A stretch of 64,000 bases of DNA, from positions 29,366,444-29,430,443 of the forward strand of contig NC_068566.1 of the NCBI RefSeq assembly GCF_025698545.1, written 5' to 3'. Below, one piece after another: positions 1 to 12,817 of the stretch. The translations under genes were made by a program, and so were the position numbers. Origin of the DNA: Gossypium raimondii. Taxonomy: Eukaryota > Streptophyta > Magnoliopsida > Malvales > Malvaceae. Under the pieces are notes generated by a model, which was not told the origin of the DNA, searched no databases, and saw nothing but the letters and a program-made list of their open reading frames with translations. Position 1 is the first letter of the stretch; the number at the start of each line of letters is the position of its first letter.

Positions 1-1537
1 GGTCTTTTAGGTAAAGTCCATGAGACAAATAATTTTCTGGCGAGTTAGAATCTGTTGGTGGGCGACTATATTCATTGGGGTAAGTGGTTATTTGTTGTGT
101 TGGGATTGTGTTTTTGTAGTGACTTTGTATAACGTTGATTTCGTCGAATTAATGTTTGGGGTGGAGGAATCGTGTTAATTATTTATATATATGGTTAATT
201 TAGGTACCGGACTACTTGTTATTGAATCGACATCAGAAAATATACAAGTATTTAACGAGAAACCCAAAAATCAGCGAACGGCGAAAGCCAAAAATCAGTA
301 CTGTCGATGCCACACGGTCGTCTACCAGGCCATGTGCGAGTTGTTGAGCCACACGATCTGGGCCAATTGGGCCATGTGGGCCACACGAGCTGACCATTTA
401 GGCCGTCTAGGCCAAAAATTCTAAATTTTTCCCTATAGCCATAAACAGCGTTTGGATCGAACGTGGGCCTTCTGTAGGGTCAGTATGTTATTAATTAATT
501 TGCAAAGCATGAATTATGGTCATATGTTAGTGTAAAATTGAATATTTTCTCACATGTTTGAAATGAAATGTTATGAGTAAAATCTGTAATATGCTATGTT
601 TAATTTGAAGAAAACATTATGTATGTTCTGCGCTTGTCATGATAAGCATGCACATCGTAAATATATCTGATATCTGTTAGCTTTGCATTTACATTTGGGA
701 TGATAATTATGTACTAGGGGAAGTGTGGGCAATTTAATTATCTGTGATAACTGGTGGCACAGCCACATCTATTTCTGTACATTGCGGTAATTCACTTATT
801 GGTTTGACAGTTAAGCTGCAAATATTCTGAAAGTTTCATGTCAACACTAAGTGGTGTGTAGGGCTGGATGGGTGTTTCATACCCCATATGGTGTGTTAGG
901 ATGGTCAGAGTTGGTGTGTAGCGGATGGGGGTAGGATTATATTTTTTGCATCTATATTGTTCTGATATGATCAACATCTACTATATTTGTTTGATTAATT
1001 TTTGTTGTTTGAATTATATGTTACACACTGAGTTTCAAAAACTCGCTCTCTGAATGTTTGTCACTTTCAGGTAACCCTCAAACTTAGGCGGATCGGTGCG
1101 ACGGGAGCTCAGTTATGATGTCTTACTTTTGGGGGGGAGGATTTTACGTGGTTTGTAAAATTTAGACTGTCTTTGGCCATTTTGGGATTGTTTATATTTT
1201 TGGACTTTACTTTCTGATTTTTAACTATTTTATCATTTTTAGTGGGTTTAGAACTTGTTTTGTGAAACGTTGATTTTTAAATTACAAACCATGTTTTCAA
1301 AATTAAACTCAAATAAGAATTTTTGCTGCAAACTCAAATATTTTTAAAATAAATTTTTTAATAAACAACGTTTTTTATAATCTATTAAGAGAGATGGGCT
1401 TGCAAAAAAACTAGATTTTAAGCAACGAAAGCTAAACGATGATTTTTCAAAAACAAATGAATTTCAGATTTTCAATCGACTTACGGTATCATCTCCAGAT
1501 CTGGCTATAACATCTAAGCCGGGTTTAGGGTGTTACA
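1..1537 (-). mobile_element. Partial gypsy (Tekay/Del-like) LTR, runs off the left edge
   Basis: The segment ends with GGGTTTAGGGTGTTACA. Its reverse complement, TGTAACACCC followed by a 'TAAACCCGGCTTAG' run, is the usual start of plant chromovirus LTRs, so the LTR is probably read on the minus strand with its 5' end at 1537. A GC-richer part with repeated 'GGCC...CACACG' phrases (about 300-420) is typical of such LTRs. No coding domain is visible. The other end and any target-site duplication lie outside the window, so a solo LTR cannot be told from a full element. Family assignment is from memory of LTR termini. Confidence 0.6.
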
Positions 1538-3027
1538 TTGTATACACAAACAATTATATTAATCCAACATGAAAATAAATGTATGCATTTATTTCTTTAA
1601 ATGTTTACAATTGAATCAAAATTAAAGTTTCAAATATATATACGAACCGAAATTTAAATTTTATATGTATAATTACACCAAATCAAAATTGATATTGATA
1701 TTTATCCCAATTTAAATATAATGACAAAATTAAATATAGAACAAATTAACTCTCCTTTTTTCTTCAAACCGTGGATATTGTGTTATTATAATAGTAATAT
1801 CTATAATATATATGAAATCTACAACATAAAATAACAATTTTTGTGTATGGGAAAAAGGGTCCCATTAATCTATAATCTTTCATCTGTAAATAAATGATTC
1901 AATAATAATTGCCCTATCAATGCCGCTTTTGTTTAAAGCAGCTTTATTCAAGATTCTTCTTCAGATATATATATCACTGTTAAATTTGTAGAAATTTAGT
2001 GGTTGTTAAATCATCTTTAATCAAAACTTTTATTTAGGTTAAAATGGGTCCTTAATAATATACTTGTCTGCTAGCTGTGACACCTCTTTTATTTTCCTCC
2101 TAATTCATGCCAAAAAATATTGATATAAATCATGCATGTCAAATTTAATATAAATTAATTTTTAATTATTTAATTTATATAAAAATCTTTGAACAGTTCA
2201 ATAATTACTAATATAGACAATATTTTAAATCAATATACTAGAGATATCAAATCGATTATAAAATTTACATGCATGACAAGTGCAATTATATCGATAAATT
2301 TAACGTTAGATTATTAAATTATTAATCGTAAAAAATATATGGAAGAGTGTAAAACTATTACACCAAGATAAATGGATTCTTTCCTTTTATTATTTAGTTT
2401 ACATAAAATTTATGCATCAACATAATATATATATATATATAATATTTCTATTATATTATCTTTTTCTTTTTCTAAAAGGCCTTAAATCTTTAAAGGAGGA
2501 TCATCAAACAAGCGTAAGTCTTCAACGTTCATTAAGGTCATTTTTGCTAAGGCATTCGTTACCTGGCTTTTTATCTATAAGAAAATAAATTTTGTTTTTA
2601 CTAAAAGTTACGTAACTTGAGATCCACTTTGAATATAATTAAAAGGAAATATTTTTGAGCAAAATAAAGTGAAGATTTTGGTATGGAAAGAAGTAAAAGT
2701 TTCCTAAAATGCTCATCTTACTTACTTTATATTTTTATATTAGAAACTAAACATTTAACTACTCTTGCTATTGTTTTATGGAATTTGATTTTAGAATTAA
2801 ATGGGACCTATTAATTTTAATATTAAATTGACTAAATTTGTTGACGTATCCATCATTAAAATATTATTTTATTTTAATACATGTCAAATCTATTAATTTT
2901 ATTTTTGTTATAAAGTATTTCATATCCTATAATTTATTTATAAATATTAGTAGTTCGAATCATATGATTTATTAGAGACATAAAATTGATTTGAATGAAT
3001 ACTTTGATTTGAATGTATTATATCTTG
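1538..3027. other. AT-rich intergenic DNA
   Basis: No open frame with recognisable similarity, no intron-exon pattern and no clear terminal repeats. It holds short A/T runs and a small TA microsatellite near 2426-2446. Confidence 0.6.
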
Positions 3028-3760
3028 GATTGCATTTTAATCCTTCTATTGAAATATGGATAGATCAGCCCCTGTAAGTTAGATGAGTGAGCAAAAGAGC
3101 CCTTCGCTAAAAATGTGATGTTTGTATATAAAATATAATAACAAATTTGGTCCTCAACATTTACACATTTAGTCAATTTGACCCCACTATTTTATTAGAA
3201 GTAAATTTAAAAAATTAAACTAATAAGGCTAAATGGTAAAAGGCCTAGTAACAAATTAAAAAATCAATTAAGCCCTTTTAAAATTTAAAATCATAAAAAT
3301 TATAAAGAAAATTTATAATAAAAAAGTTACAAAATTTTTTATTAAAATAAAAATTACGGACCCATTAAATCTAATGGCTATAAAACTTTAAAAAATTGAC
3401 CTCTAGTCTTTTATTGGGTCGATATTGTTGTTTTTAATAAAATATAATAATTTTAAATTTTTATAACTTTTTTATTTTTAAATATTTTAAAATTTTAAAA
3501 GGATTAATTGATTTTTTAAAATGTGATACTAATGCCTTTTAACCTTTTAGCCTTATTAGTTTCAAAAATTTCTAATTTACTTCCAATAAAAGAATAGGGG
3601 CAAAATGGAATAAATGTGTAAAAGGTTGAGGTTAAATTTGTTCTTATACCTTATATATAAACACCAAAAATTGAACGAATGGGCTGTTTTACTCATTCAT
3701 CTAATGCACAAAGATTAATTTACTCTTTTGTAAAGTATAATAGAGAGGGTTTTATTGTAG
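3028..3760. mobile_element. Foldback (long inverted repeat) element, about 730 bp
   Basis: The left half (about 3028-3390) reappears as reverse complement in the right half (about 3400-3760). For example, 'TTAGATGAGTGAGCAAAA' near 3080 pairs with 'TTTTACTCATTCATCTAA' near 3690, and 'ACTAATAAGGCTAAATGG' near 3220 pairs with 'CCTTTTAGCCTTATTAGT' near 3545. The arms are imperfect but almost continuous, so the whole element is one large hairpin with little unique centre. There is no coding capacity. It is probably a non-autonomous DNA transposon; the superfamily is not determined because no clear target-site duplication was found. Confidence 0.75.
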
Positions 3761-4379
3761 TTAAATTATAAATTCATAAAATTTAAAAGAGAATCAAAAT
3801 TTAATAAATGCGAGGAAAGTTTTTTATGCATTCATAATGTAATACCAATTAATATATTAAGTTATACAAAATATATTAAATTACACATGGTATTGCACTG
3901 TTTTGCCAAATGGCAATAATTCTAACTTCCAACTTATATACATATATGATTCGCATTGTTGAATCGTTTACCGTACATTTCTATCATTTTATTTTCCAAG
4001 TAATTAATAGTTTTAGTAAATATCCAAATTAAAGAAAAATCATAATAACGACATGAATTACAATAATTCTCCTCTACTGTAAATGTGGCTCATTATGAAC
4101 ATTTGTTATTCTACAATGAAACCATATTTCATTAACACAAAACAGCTCATCAAGACTTTTTGGAGGTCATCTGTAATGAATAGCTAATTTAAAGGAAAAA
4201 GCCCACATAATTTTTTTAAAAAAGAAAACTCATGTTTATCTCTTTTTACCTATAATGCTGGTTGAAAGTAAGTCATTGAAGGCTTTGGAAGAAGAAAGTA
4301 AGTTATGGTACGTTAAAGTTTGTGTTCAATACATAAACAAGTGAGAAGCAAACAAACATTAATGGAGTAAATTTTATTT
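3761..4379. other. Intergenic DNA without recognised features
   Basis: AT-rich. No gene, repeat boundary or RNA gene recognised. Confidence 0.5.
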
Positions 4380-4665
4380 TAACAGAGTAACGGTTAAGTG
4401 GAGAAAATGACGAAGAAGAGGGAGATACCCAGCTTTATTCTTGACTAGGAGGTTGTATTGGGACCATCCTATCGCCCATTAGTGTGATGAGATTGGTCAA
4501 TTCCTTTTATCCTTAGTCAGCAAGTTTATCATGGTTGTATGCATATTAGTACTAGCTTGCCACATATGTTGGGGGTTGAAAGCTACGTGCTTTAGGCCTT
4601 AGGAACCATGTGATCTTTGGGTCTTTGGCTATTTGTGTAGTGTTACTATAACAATAGTTTCTCCT
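4380..4665. repeat. Diverged direct repeat, copy 1 (partner at 9424-9725)
   Basis: This segment aligns in the same orientation with 9424-9725. Shared landmarks in order are 'GAGTAAC..TTAAGTG', 'AGATACC.AGCTTTAT', 'CCCAT.A.TGTGA', 'CCTTAG.CA.CAAG', 'GGTTGT.TGCAT', 'CCACATAT.TT', 'ACCATG.' and 'CTTTGGC'. Divergence is substantial, with many substitutions and small indels, so the copies are old. No protein frame is conserved between them. It is an unidentified dispersed repeat; the pair brackets a LINE and a copia fragment. Confidence 0.6.
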
Positions 4666-5026
4666 TTAGGTCCGAGGCAAGTTATTAAGTGGTTTGGTGA
4701 AGAAATATCTTGTGGAGAGTAATCTTGAGGTTGCATCGAATGTTTACCCTTACGAAGATGGGAATGGAAAGTGTCAACAATTTTTTTTTTTTTTTTGTAA
4801 ATATAAACAACAGATTACATGGACAAATTCATAGCTAGATTGTCTCTAGTGTTTTCTTCTTATAGAACTTCTTCAATCTCTAAAGGTAGATCATAAAACA
4901 TGTGCAAAACTTCATCATTCGATAGGGCCATTTTTTCTAATGCATCATCAATCTTGATAGCCTCTCTAGGGACATATCTCAACGACCACTTCTCTTCTTT
5001 AGCTAGAATCTATTGAATCCTCTTAA

Positions 5027-5345
5027 CTAAAATAGAGGTCGATCCTTCAAGTTTACTATCACTAATGGAAATAACGACCTCGAGATTATCTTATTGGATG
5101 GCGACTTCATCATATCCTTGTTTTTGTAATACAAGTAGGCCATCCAATATACCTCAAACAGCAACAACGACCAAACACTTTCCCAAGAAGCGGTTGTAGC
5201 CCAAGACCCAATTTCCTTTCCCATCACGTATTACTCCACCTGCAGCAGAGAAACCAAAAACAATATTAACAGCACCATCAGTATTAAGGGAAAAGCACAT
5301 ACCTGATTCCGCATTTTTAGAAGTCTGTTGCATCTCCATCACCAA
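5027..5345 (-). pseudogene. LINE RNase H domain fragment
   Basis: The minus-strand frame reads FSLNTDGAVN and then GGVIRDGKGNWVLGYNR, the start of the RNase H domain found at the C terminus of plant LINE polyproteins. The conserved aspartate is in 'NTDGA'. The frame shifts after LGKCLV, where the catalytic Glu helix should follow, so the domain is broken. It belongs to the surrounding LINE. Confidence 0.8.
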
Positions 5346-6673
5346 AGCTTCACCATAGACTTAAGAAAATTGTTTCACCCAACTGTAGGAAACCTTAATA
5401 AATTCCTCCAGACTCATTTATTTTCCTTGGAAGATAAATAAATTATGGTTTTTCCAAATACGCCATAGAATTAAGCTAAAGAAGCAAGCCCAAGTTGATT
5501 CTCTTATATTATTTTCCGATTGGTCTTGCAAGTTCGAAAGTAGCCGCTACGAAATATTTCCCTCAAAGAACTGTCTAAATTGATTAGGAGGAATTTTGAT
5601 TCCAAATGCCCCTTGCCCAAGGGTAGTCCATAAGAAAATGCAAAGCATTCTCAACGTTATGACTATAAAGTTGACAAAATTCATCTTGTCCAATTCCTCT
5701 ACGAACCCTTTCAGAGTTAGTTAAAAGTATCTACTTCAGAATTAGCTAGATGAATTATCTAACTCTTTGAGGGCCCGAGATTTTCCAAACAATATTCCAA
5801 GTACCATCCTTCGAACTCCAAAACTCCTCATTGAGCATCCGATAAGCGCTTTTAACTGAAAAGATACATGTCGTAGTCTTAGACCAAGATAGAGTATTTA
5901 GGCTTGCTGACTTCATGGGAGGTGGAATACTAATGATGCATTAGATGATTTCTTCTGGTAACTAAACCCGAAATAAATCAAGGTTTCATGCACCATGCAC
6001 CATTCCCCATTACCATCTCATGCACTTTACAATCAGGATAGATATTTGCACACTGAGGAACATGGTTAAGTAAGGGTCCCACATTTAGAACCCAAAAATC
6101 CTTCCAACATCAAACGGTTTGTCCATCACTCACTGACCAAATCATTTTGTTACACAATAAAGGCCAAACCTTGGCTATAGATTTCCACATAAACGAACAT
6201 CTACTCCTCATAATACAGTCCAACAAAACTTTAACAACTCCATATTTTGCTCTGGAGACTCTGACCCATAAAACTTCAGTCATAATGGTAAGATTGTAGC
6301 CAATCTTTATCATAAAAGCTTTATTCTAATCACCCAAACGGCAAAACCCGAGACCACCACATGATCTAGCCTGACAAATATTATCCCAACCACCTAAGGT
6401 CATTTTCCTTTTCTCATCAAAAATACCCCAGATGAATTACTTTGCCATTGCTTCGATCGAATCACAAATGCCCTTTGGAACCAAAATAGATTGTATAAGA
6501 TAATTCGGGATAGTTAGCAGAATAGTTTGTGCTAATGTGACTCTCATTGGAGAGGAAAGTTTTTTGGCATCCCAACTAGATAATCGACTGCGGACTCTTT
6601 CTACCAGAAAATCTAGTGTGTTTCAGTCACTCTTTTGTGAAAAAGAGGAACCCCCAAATAATGTCTCAGACCA

Positions 6674-7500
6674 TCAACTTCTTGAAAGCCAACGATGTTG
6701 TTGATACCCCTCCTTAAAATATTCCTTAATGCCAGTAGAGAAAAAGACGTTGGTCTTTCTAATATTAAACTTGTGACTCGAGAGTTCACAGAAATTACCC
6801 AGGAAATTTTTTAGAAGACCATTGTGTTTCAAATTAGCTTTACTGAAAATGACTAAGTCATCTACAAAAAATAAATGAGAGAAATTTGACCATGTGTACG
6901 ATAAACGAATAGGGTTCCATTCTCCTGAAAAAATAGTCGAGTGGAAACAATGACCCAACCACTCCATGCAAGGGACAAAAAGGTAAGGGGACAGTGGACA
7001 TCCTTGTCAAATTCCCCTTACAGGCTTCAATTTCAAAGTTAGAGCTCCATTCCATAGTTCTTACATGGTAGACGTCAAAATAGCATTCATAATAACATTT
7101 ATTAAACAAGAAGGAATATGTATTACTTTAAGTGACACTTCTACGAAATCCCACTGCACTTTGTCATAAGCTTTCTCTAAGTCAATCTTAACTGCCATTT
7201 ATTGGAGATTCTTCTTTATTCTTATAGAGTGTAAGACTTCCTGCGCAATAACTATATTGTTAATGATGCTTTTCCCCACAATGAATCCAGCTTTTTCTTG
7301 ACCTATAATATTTGGGAAAATACTTTTGAATCTATTCACAATGACCTTCATAACCAACTTATATAATACAGATTAGAGGCTAATGGGTCTAAATTGTGAA
7401 AAAATTTCAATATTGGAAACTTTGGGAATTAAGACAATAAAAGTATTGTTAAACTCCGAGTCTATAGTCTCACCTTCAAAAATCTTCCTAACCCATTCGC
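6674..7500 (-). pseudogene. LINE reverse transcriptase, broken
   Basis: Reading down from 7500 on the minus strand: CEWVRKIFEG, then 'LIPKVSN', QFRPISL, a stop, then VMKVIVNRF, GQEKAGFIVG, KIDLEKAYDK, and after frame changes MEWLGHCFHS and LFFVDDLVIFSKA. These are the conserved RT blocks of plant L1-type LINEs in correct order, including the FVDD catalytic box. In-frame stops (after QFRPISL and before MAVKIDLEKA) and several shifts make it non-functional. Confidence 0.85.
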
Positions 7501-7546
7501 AAATTACTCCTCCTAAATTATTTTACTGATTCTGAAAAAAAAAGCG

Positions 7547-8717
7547 TGAAATATTGTGTCTAAAATTAAAATATGTCAAGGTATTTATACAAGAGGATGA
7601 TAATCAATCTAAGGTAACGAGCAAAGATGCCAAATGAATATTGCATAATGAAATCCCTAAAAATCAAAATTAAATTCGTTGAAGCTAGTAACTAATATTG
7701 CACAATCAGTTGTTAAAGCTTCCATATAGTCAACACAACCTTTCAAATTGTTGCATAAATATCATAAATGCTTAACTTGTAGACCATATTATGATAAGTT
7801 TTTTTTTTTGAGTCCTTTGGTAATGACAATAGCTAGTTGCTTGCCTAATATCATACGGACTAAGTTCAAACCGCTAGTAGTTAACTTTTCTTTGATAAAG
7901 TGTTGATTGATCTCAGCGTGTTTCATTTGATTATGTTGAACTAGATTTTGAGCAATATTGATGGTAGCTTTACTATCACAATACAAGGATAATTTTAATC
8001 ACTCTAGTAATTTCCATAACTATAGTAGCTCACGAATACCTTGAGCCATGACTCTACATTCTACCTTTGCACTTGATCGAGCAACTATACTTTGCATATT
8101 GCTTCTTCAAGTGACAAGGTTTCCTCCTACAAGAGTGCAATACCCATATGTAGGTCTCTTATCATCCAAGGAACCTGCCCAATCTACATCTATAAAGGCT
8201 TCTATCTAAAGGTGACCATGTTTAGAGAAAAAAACCTTTTTTGGGGGTAGACTTTAGACAACTTGCATGTGATATTTTGAAGGATTATGCATGAACTGGC
8301 TTACCAAGCTGACTGTATGTGCTATGTTTGATATAGTGCGTGAGAGATAAATTAGTTTTCCAACCTATCCTGGATACCTCTCATTATCAACTAACTCTCC
8401 AATCCCAACTTTTAGCTTATGATTGCTCTCTATAGGTGATTCTACTAGTTTACATCCCATTATACCAGTTTTTGCCAAGGGATCTAGGATATACTTTCTT
8501 TAAGAAATGAAGATCATTTTTTTTCTAATCTAGCAACTTCAACTCCCAGAAATATTCCAGCTTTCCAAGATCCTTGATTTCAAATTTCCTAGTCAACAAT
8601 CTCTTTAGTTGAGGCATTTCTTCTCTTTCATCACTAGTCATTACAATGTCATCAATATATACTATAAGAAGAGTGGCCTTACCGTTGTGATGTTTTATGA
8701 AGGGACTGTTCCCTTTT
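7547..8717 (-). mobile_element. Ty1/copia fragment: RT end, RNase H and part of the 3' LTR
   Basis: From high to low coordinates on the minus strand: IVYIDDIVMTSDE (RT catalytic box, about 8640-8690), KDLGKLEYF, then RNase H/chain-end motifs GYCTLVGGNL and SIVARSSAKVE (about 8040-8150). These are followed by CDSKATINIAQN, HNQMKHAEINQHFIKEKL (from 7986 down) and a degenerate MVYKLSIYDIYATI tail. Beyond the coding part an LTR-like stretch holds TATAAATAC near 7587-7595. The element is cut on both sides: everything upstream of RT is missing, and the LTR stops where the LINE begins. Stops and frameshifts show it is dead. Confidence 0.75.
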
Positions 8718-9423
8718 CATAAATCAAACAATGACAACTAACTGATAGTAATATAACCAAAATATCAACTTTTATCTCACTACTTTGAGAGTATAGCTTT
8801 TTAATATATCAAATTACATGAGTCATTCACACATAATCATTCACTTGCTCAAGATTTAGATGAGTCACACTATAAACATCATATGTGAATTAATATATTA
8901 ACGAATTTAGGAAAATTCAACTTGCGCTAGATAATCATATTATAGGCCTAATATGAGTCAATACAACTCCAATAATCAAGACAAGATATCTCCCAAATTG
9001 GACTTATAAATGACATAATAGTCCTAACATGAGACATTTCCTCAATTTAACCCCCATTAACTCTATACTATTAAGATTACCTACTAATATAAGTTTTCCT
9101 ATACATTACGATTGATCCATATAATGCAACTTAATATTAGTTAAACCTTAGGTAATTAGTGAAATGATATTAGTTCAATCATCTAATAGATGTTAGGTCC
9201 CCCTCCAAAATATAATAACATATAATGTCTCATTCTTTGTAGATAATTGGATATGTGCTTCATTGCTTTGCCAACGCCTAGGTCCAGGATTCATCTGATG
9301 TTGACTCACCTGTAAGAAAACTTCAATTCAGTTGAGCTATGTAACATCAGAGCTTGTGCTCCTAGATGTTCTCTGATGCTTAAGTAAATGAGGAGTTTAA
9401 GGAAAATAGAAGGAGTAGCGATG
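8718..9423. other. Intergenic DNA without recognised features
   Basis: No coding frame, terminal repeat or RNA gene recognised. Confidence 0.45.
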
Positions 9424-9725
9424 TTTTAGGAGAGTAACAATTAAGTGAAGAAGATAAAGGTAGATACCGAGCTTTATATCCTACTTTTAGGTTGATTTAG
9501 GGTCATTTTCTAACCCATCAATGTGAGAGATTTGGTTAACTCTTTTTGTCCTTAGCCAACAAGCTTGGTAAGGTTGTGTGCATGTCAATCCCGACCTACC
9601 ACATATATTAAAGGTTAAAAGCTTTATACCTATTGCCGATTGCCATTCAACAATGCTCCAAGTCTTGTGGACCATGCAATCCTTAGACCTTTGGCATGTT
9701 TGTGAAGTGCTAGTACAACAGCCTA
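9424..9725. repeat. Diverged direct repeat, copy 2 (partner at 4380-4665)
   Basis: Same unidentified repeat as 4380-4665, in the same orientation and with the same order of landmarks. The open frame on its minus strand (9487-9675) has no counterpart in copy 1, which argues against a coding role. Confidence 0.6.
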
Positions 9726-10493
9726 CATGTTAAAAATTAAGTTTTAATACTAATAAATATTGGTGTAGTGATAAAATATATTAAACTTCAAAAAAGAAAC
9801 TCATGTGGAGAAAACATGATTGAAAAAGATAACCACAAACTTCAAAAAAATTAAACTTATGAGCTATATAAAATGAAGATAAAAAATAACTTAATTCCAC
9901 TAAAATATTTAATATACTGTTTTTCTTCTTTAAATCTTGTAATTGCAATTCCACTACGTCCCTACAAAGTTCACTTCGAAAAGTAGAATTACAATAAAAG
10001 TGATAATTTTGAAAATTCGAAATTATTATATTTGAATTTCATCGATATTTCAAGTTATAATTTGTATTCTTTACATATTTTGTCTAGGGTTGGAATGTTC
10101 CACACGTGGTTTGCTTTTTCTTTTCTTTTTTTAATATTTTATTTTTGGTAAAGCCCAATGCTTGCCTAATACATGATGTGACAAGCAAAACTCCAACGTC
10201 ACTATAAACTACATTTCGTCACCATTACCTTACAAAGCTTTTAAACCAAGATTTTCCACCTTATATGTATTTATATATTAGTTTTAAACTATAATTCTGA
10301 TTTTCAAAGTGCTACTTAATTTCGTGATAGGATAATCAATATTTTATGATTCAATCAAAGACTTAAGTAAAATTAATTTTAATCACTGAAAATTAAAAAC
10401 AAAAAGGAATCATAATTCCTAGAAATTGAGAGCATCGGTATTAATGAAATGGAGAGTATTTTTTTATTAATAAATATTTAAATAAATTTTTGG
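9726..10493. other. AT-rich intergenic DNA
   Basis: No recognisable gene or element boundary. Confidence 0.5.
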
Positions 10494-10820
10494 TAAAAGT
10501 ATTATGGAGGCCTTATGCAAGGAGTTGGATCGCATTTTGCATCCTCTACTAAAAAAATAAACAAATTAATTCATGTACGTTATATCAAAAAGCAAACGAT
10601 CCTTTTGTTAAAAGTTTTCATCAATTTCTATCGTTAAAACAGTCCATGTAAGTCGATATGAGGTACACGTGACATGGCAAGTGTAATTGTCTGATTATTC
10701 CATCAACCAAGCCAGTTTAGAACAGTAGAAATGGATGAAAAGTTTAATTGAAAGGACTATTTTACTCTTTAATTACCAATTTACTATTTTTTGAGTAAAT
10801 GAGACAAAATACGCATAAAA
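10494..10820. mobile_element. Palindromic miniature element, family M1, copy 1
   Basis: About 325 bp with self-complementary halves. 'CATTTTGCATCCTCTACT' near 10535 pairs with 'GAGTAAATGAGACAAAATACG' near 10795. 'GTTTTCATCAATTTCTATCG' near 10613 pairs with 'AGTAGAAATGGATGAAAAG' near 10725. The left terminus reads GTAAAAGTATTATGGAGG, matching the terminus seen in copy 4. It contains no coding frame. The same family occurs at 12818, 26920 and 60075. Confidence 0.75.
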
Positions 10821-11539
10821 ACCCTTAAATATTATTACCATAAATTTTCTAAACATCCTCACTTTATTCAACAATTTATTAAAAATAAACCATTCTAAAT
10901 ATTTTTAAAAAACGAATCAGTTATTAAACATTGAAGAGCGTATATGTATTAGACAAAAGCAATGGGTTCCTAAGACTAAAAAGATTGCTTCTCATGCAAA
11001 CTTCAATATGACCTACCAAAACTTTGCCATACAAAATCATTTGGTTGGTCATGCTATATATCGTATATAATGAACAATAAATTAAAATGGCAGTCCCTGC
11101 CGTCACAAAAGACGTCATTTACAACCATAACGACTTGGAGCAATTGGTCAACTAAGGTCGTAAATAAAAATGGAATTTCGTTACACTTTAGATTAAATAT
11201 TAAATTATTAAGGTTTATAAATAAAAATAAAAATATTCGACCACGTTACCAAACTAGAAGAAGAAGATGGAAGGTGATAAGGAGAGATTTGATGTGTGAG
11301 TGCAGGTTAGTAAAAGAAGTGGTTGTTCCATCAATCGTTGCCCCTCAAAATAAAATCATGATTAGCCATGGAATTTTGTGAATTAACCTTCATGATTAGG
11401 GCTACGACACTAATCTTCCTCCCATCACCCATAACAGATTATCTGTAGTGCTACCGTTATCAAAAGGAAATATATATCAATTACCACCTACTTTTTCATA
11501 CATCTAAATTTCATTTTCATACTTCTTTTTACATTTTTA
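10821..11539. other. Intergenic DNA without recognised features
   Basis: An open frame at 11070-11381 has no recognisable domain, biased AT-driven composition and no conserved motif, so I do not call a gene. Confidence 0.5.
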
Positions 11540-11785
11540 TTATTGAAATCGGATCAAACCGGTCGATTCAATTCAGAATTTATCGATACACTAGTTTGGA
11601 GTAAAGTAAAAACTTGTTTATCCCGCAAATTAGTACAAATCAATTGAGCCAGGTTAAAAATTAGTTTAATCTAGAATATATATTTTTAAAATTTTATTTT
11701 CTTAATAGTGGACAAATTGGTTTAACCAAATCGAAACTGATGATCTAACTGGTTCAACCACCCGTCTGGTTCCAAAAACATTGAT
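11540..11785. repeat. Dispersed 'GGTTCAACC'-type repeat, copy 1
   Basis: The stretch is rich in short inverted phrases such as ATCAAACCGGTCGATTCAA, GGTTTAACCAAATCGAA and CTGGTTCAACC. Similar phrasing occurs at about 29390-29640 and 31940-32225. The pattern fits an old, decayed palindromic miniature element. The similarity is weak and judged by eye. Confidence 0.4.
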
Positions 11786-12817
11786 AATGAAATTCCAACA
11801 TTGAATTTTGAATGCCGAAACAAAAAAATAAAAATGGCCACTTGTTTGTAGAATTTAGTTAAATTGATTCTTAAAATTATTTTTAATGATAAATTAATGT
11901 GGAATTTGAATTTTATAATAAAAAATTAAATTTAATTAGCGAAAGTGTTGCTTACATGTTAAAAATAGGAGTATTAGAAGGTTTTACTATGGTATTTTGC
12001 TCCATTAAATAAATTAATTCATTTGAATAATGTTGGTCAATGCTAAGGTGGAAAATCACAGTCATTATTAAGTTAAATAATTAAAATTAAAAAATAAATA
12101 AAATATGAAATTTATACATAATTCAAAAATATAATTTCAAACAAAATGTGTGAACTTTTAAATTTATGAAAACGTTTGATTATATATAAGTTATAAAAAA
12201 TCAAAATAATGTAAATAAAATGTTGTTTTAAATTTTATGAAAATTTATATTATTTTGTAAAATGATATATTATACAAATTCAAAAAATCTAAATTTTTAT
12301 CGTATACAAAAAGCATTTAAAATCCAAATATATATAAAGAAAAATTGAAAAAATATTTTCTGAAGTTTCAGAAATTTTATAGTTTTCCCATGTTATGTTT
12401 TACAATATAGAAGTTATATAAAAGAAAATGAATTTTCTAAAATGGATTATTAATCCACCTCATTGACTAACACATTTAATCAAACAAAACAAATAATTTG
12501 AGATGCCAAAAACAAGCCCTTTTTCTATAAAGAAATGGATGCACACTTTTTCATTTTCAAATTATAATACAGCATCTCTCAAATGCTGCCCACATGCGGA
12601 GATTGAAAAGCTTCTTAGTGCCCACTCGCCAAGGTTGTTAATATGGGATTTGACTTCCATACATATATTTATAAATAAAAGGGGCCTTAACTTTACTACT
12701 TTTATCACATACTATACAATATAGTATAATCTTTTGTCCTCAGCTGCTCCAAATCTTGGTCTCTTCTTTCTGTCTTCTTTCTTTTCATAAATCTTCTTTT
12801 TCATCTACAAATCTGGG
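11786..12817. other. AT-rich intergenic DNA
   Basis: No gene recognised. The open frame at 12503-12724 has no domain and poor composition. Confidence 0.5.

Larger units (their letters stand above)
4777..7544 (-). mobile_element. 5'-truncated LINE (non-LTR retrotransposon), degenerate
   Basis: On the minus strand it reads, from high to low coordinates: reverse-transcriptase motifs, a connector region, an RNase H domain, then a poly(A) tail seen as the poly-T run at about 4780-4796. The RT part contains GQEKAGFIVG, KIDLEKAYDKVQWDF and the catalytic FVDD box (LFFVDDLVIFSKA). The RNase H part has NTDGAV and GGVIRDGKGNWVLGYNR. Frames are broken by stops and shifts, so nothing is expressed as a full protein. 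The 5' end is abrupt at about 7544, as usual for truncated LINE insertions. I could not settle the target-site duplication. Confidence 0.85.

Noticed and set aside
11070..11381. 103-codon plus-strand frame.
   Set aside because: No domain, strong Lys/Asn/Ile bias from AT-rich DNA, and no supporting context.
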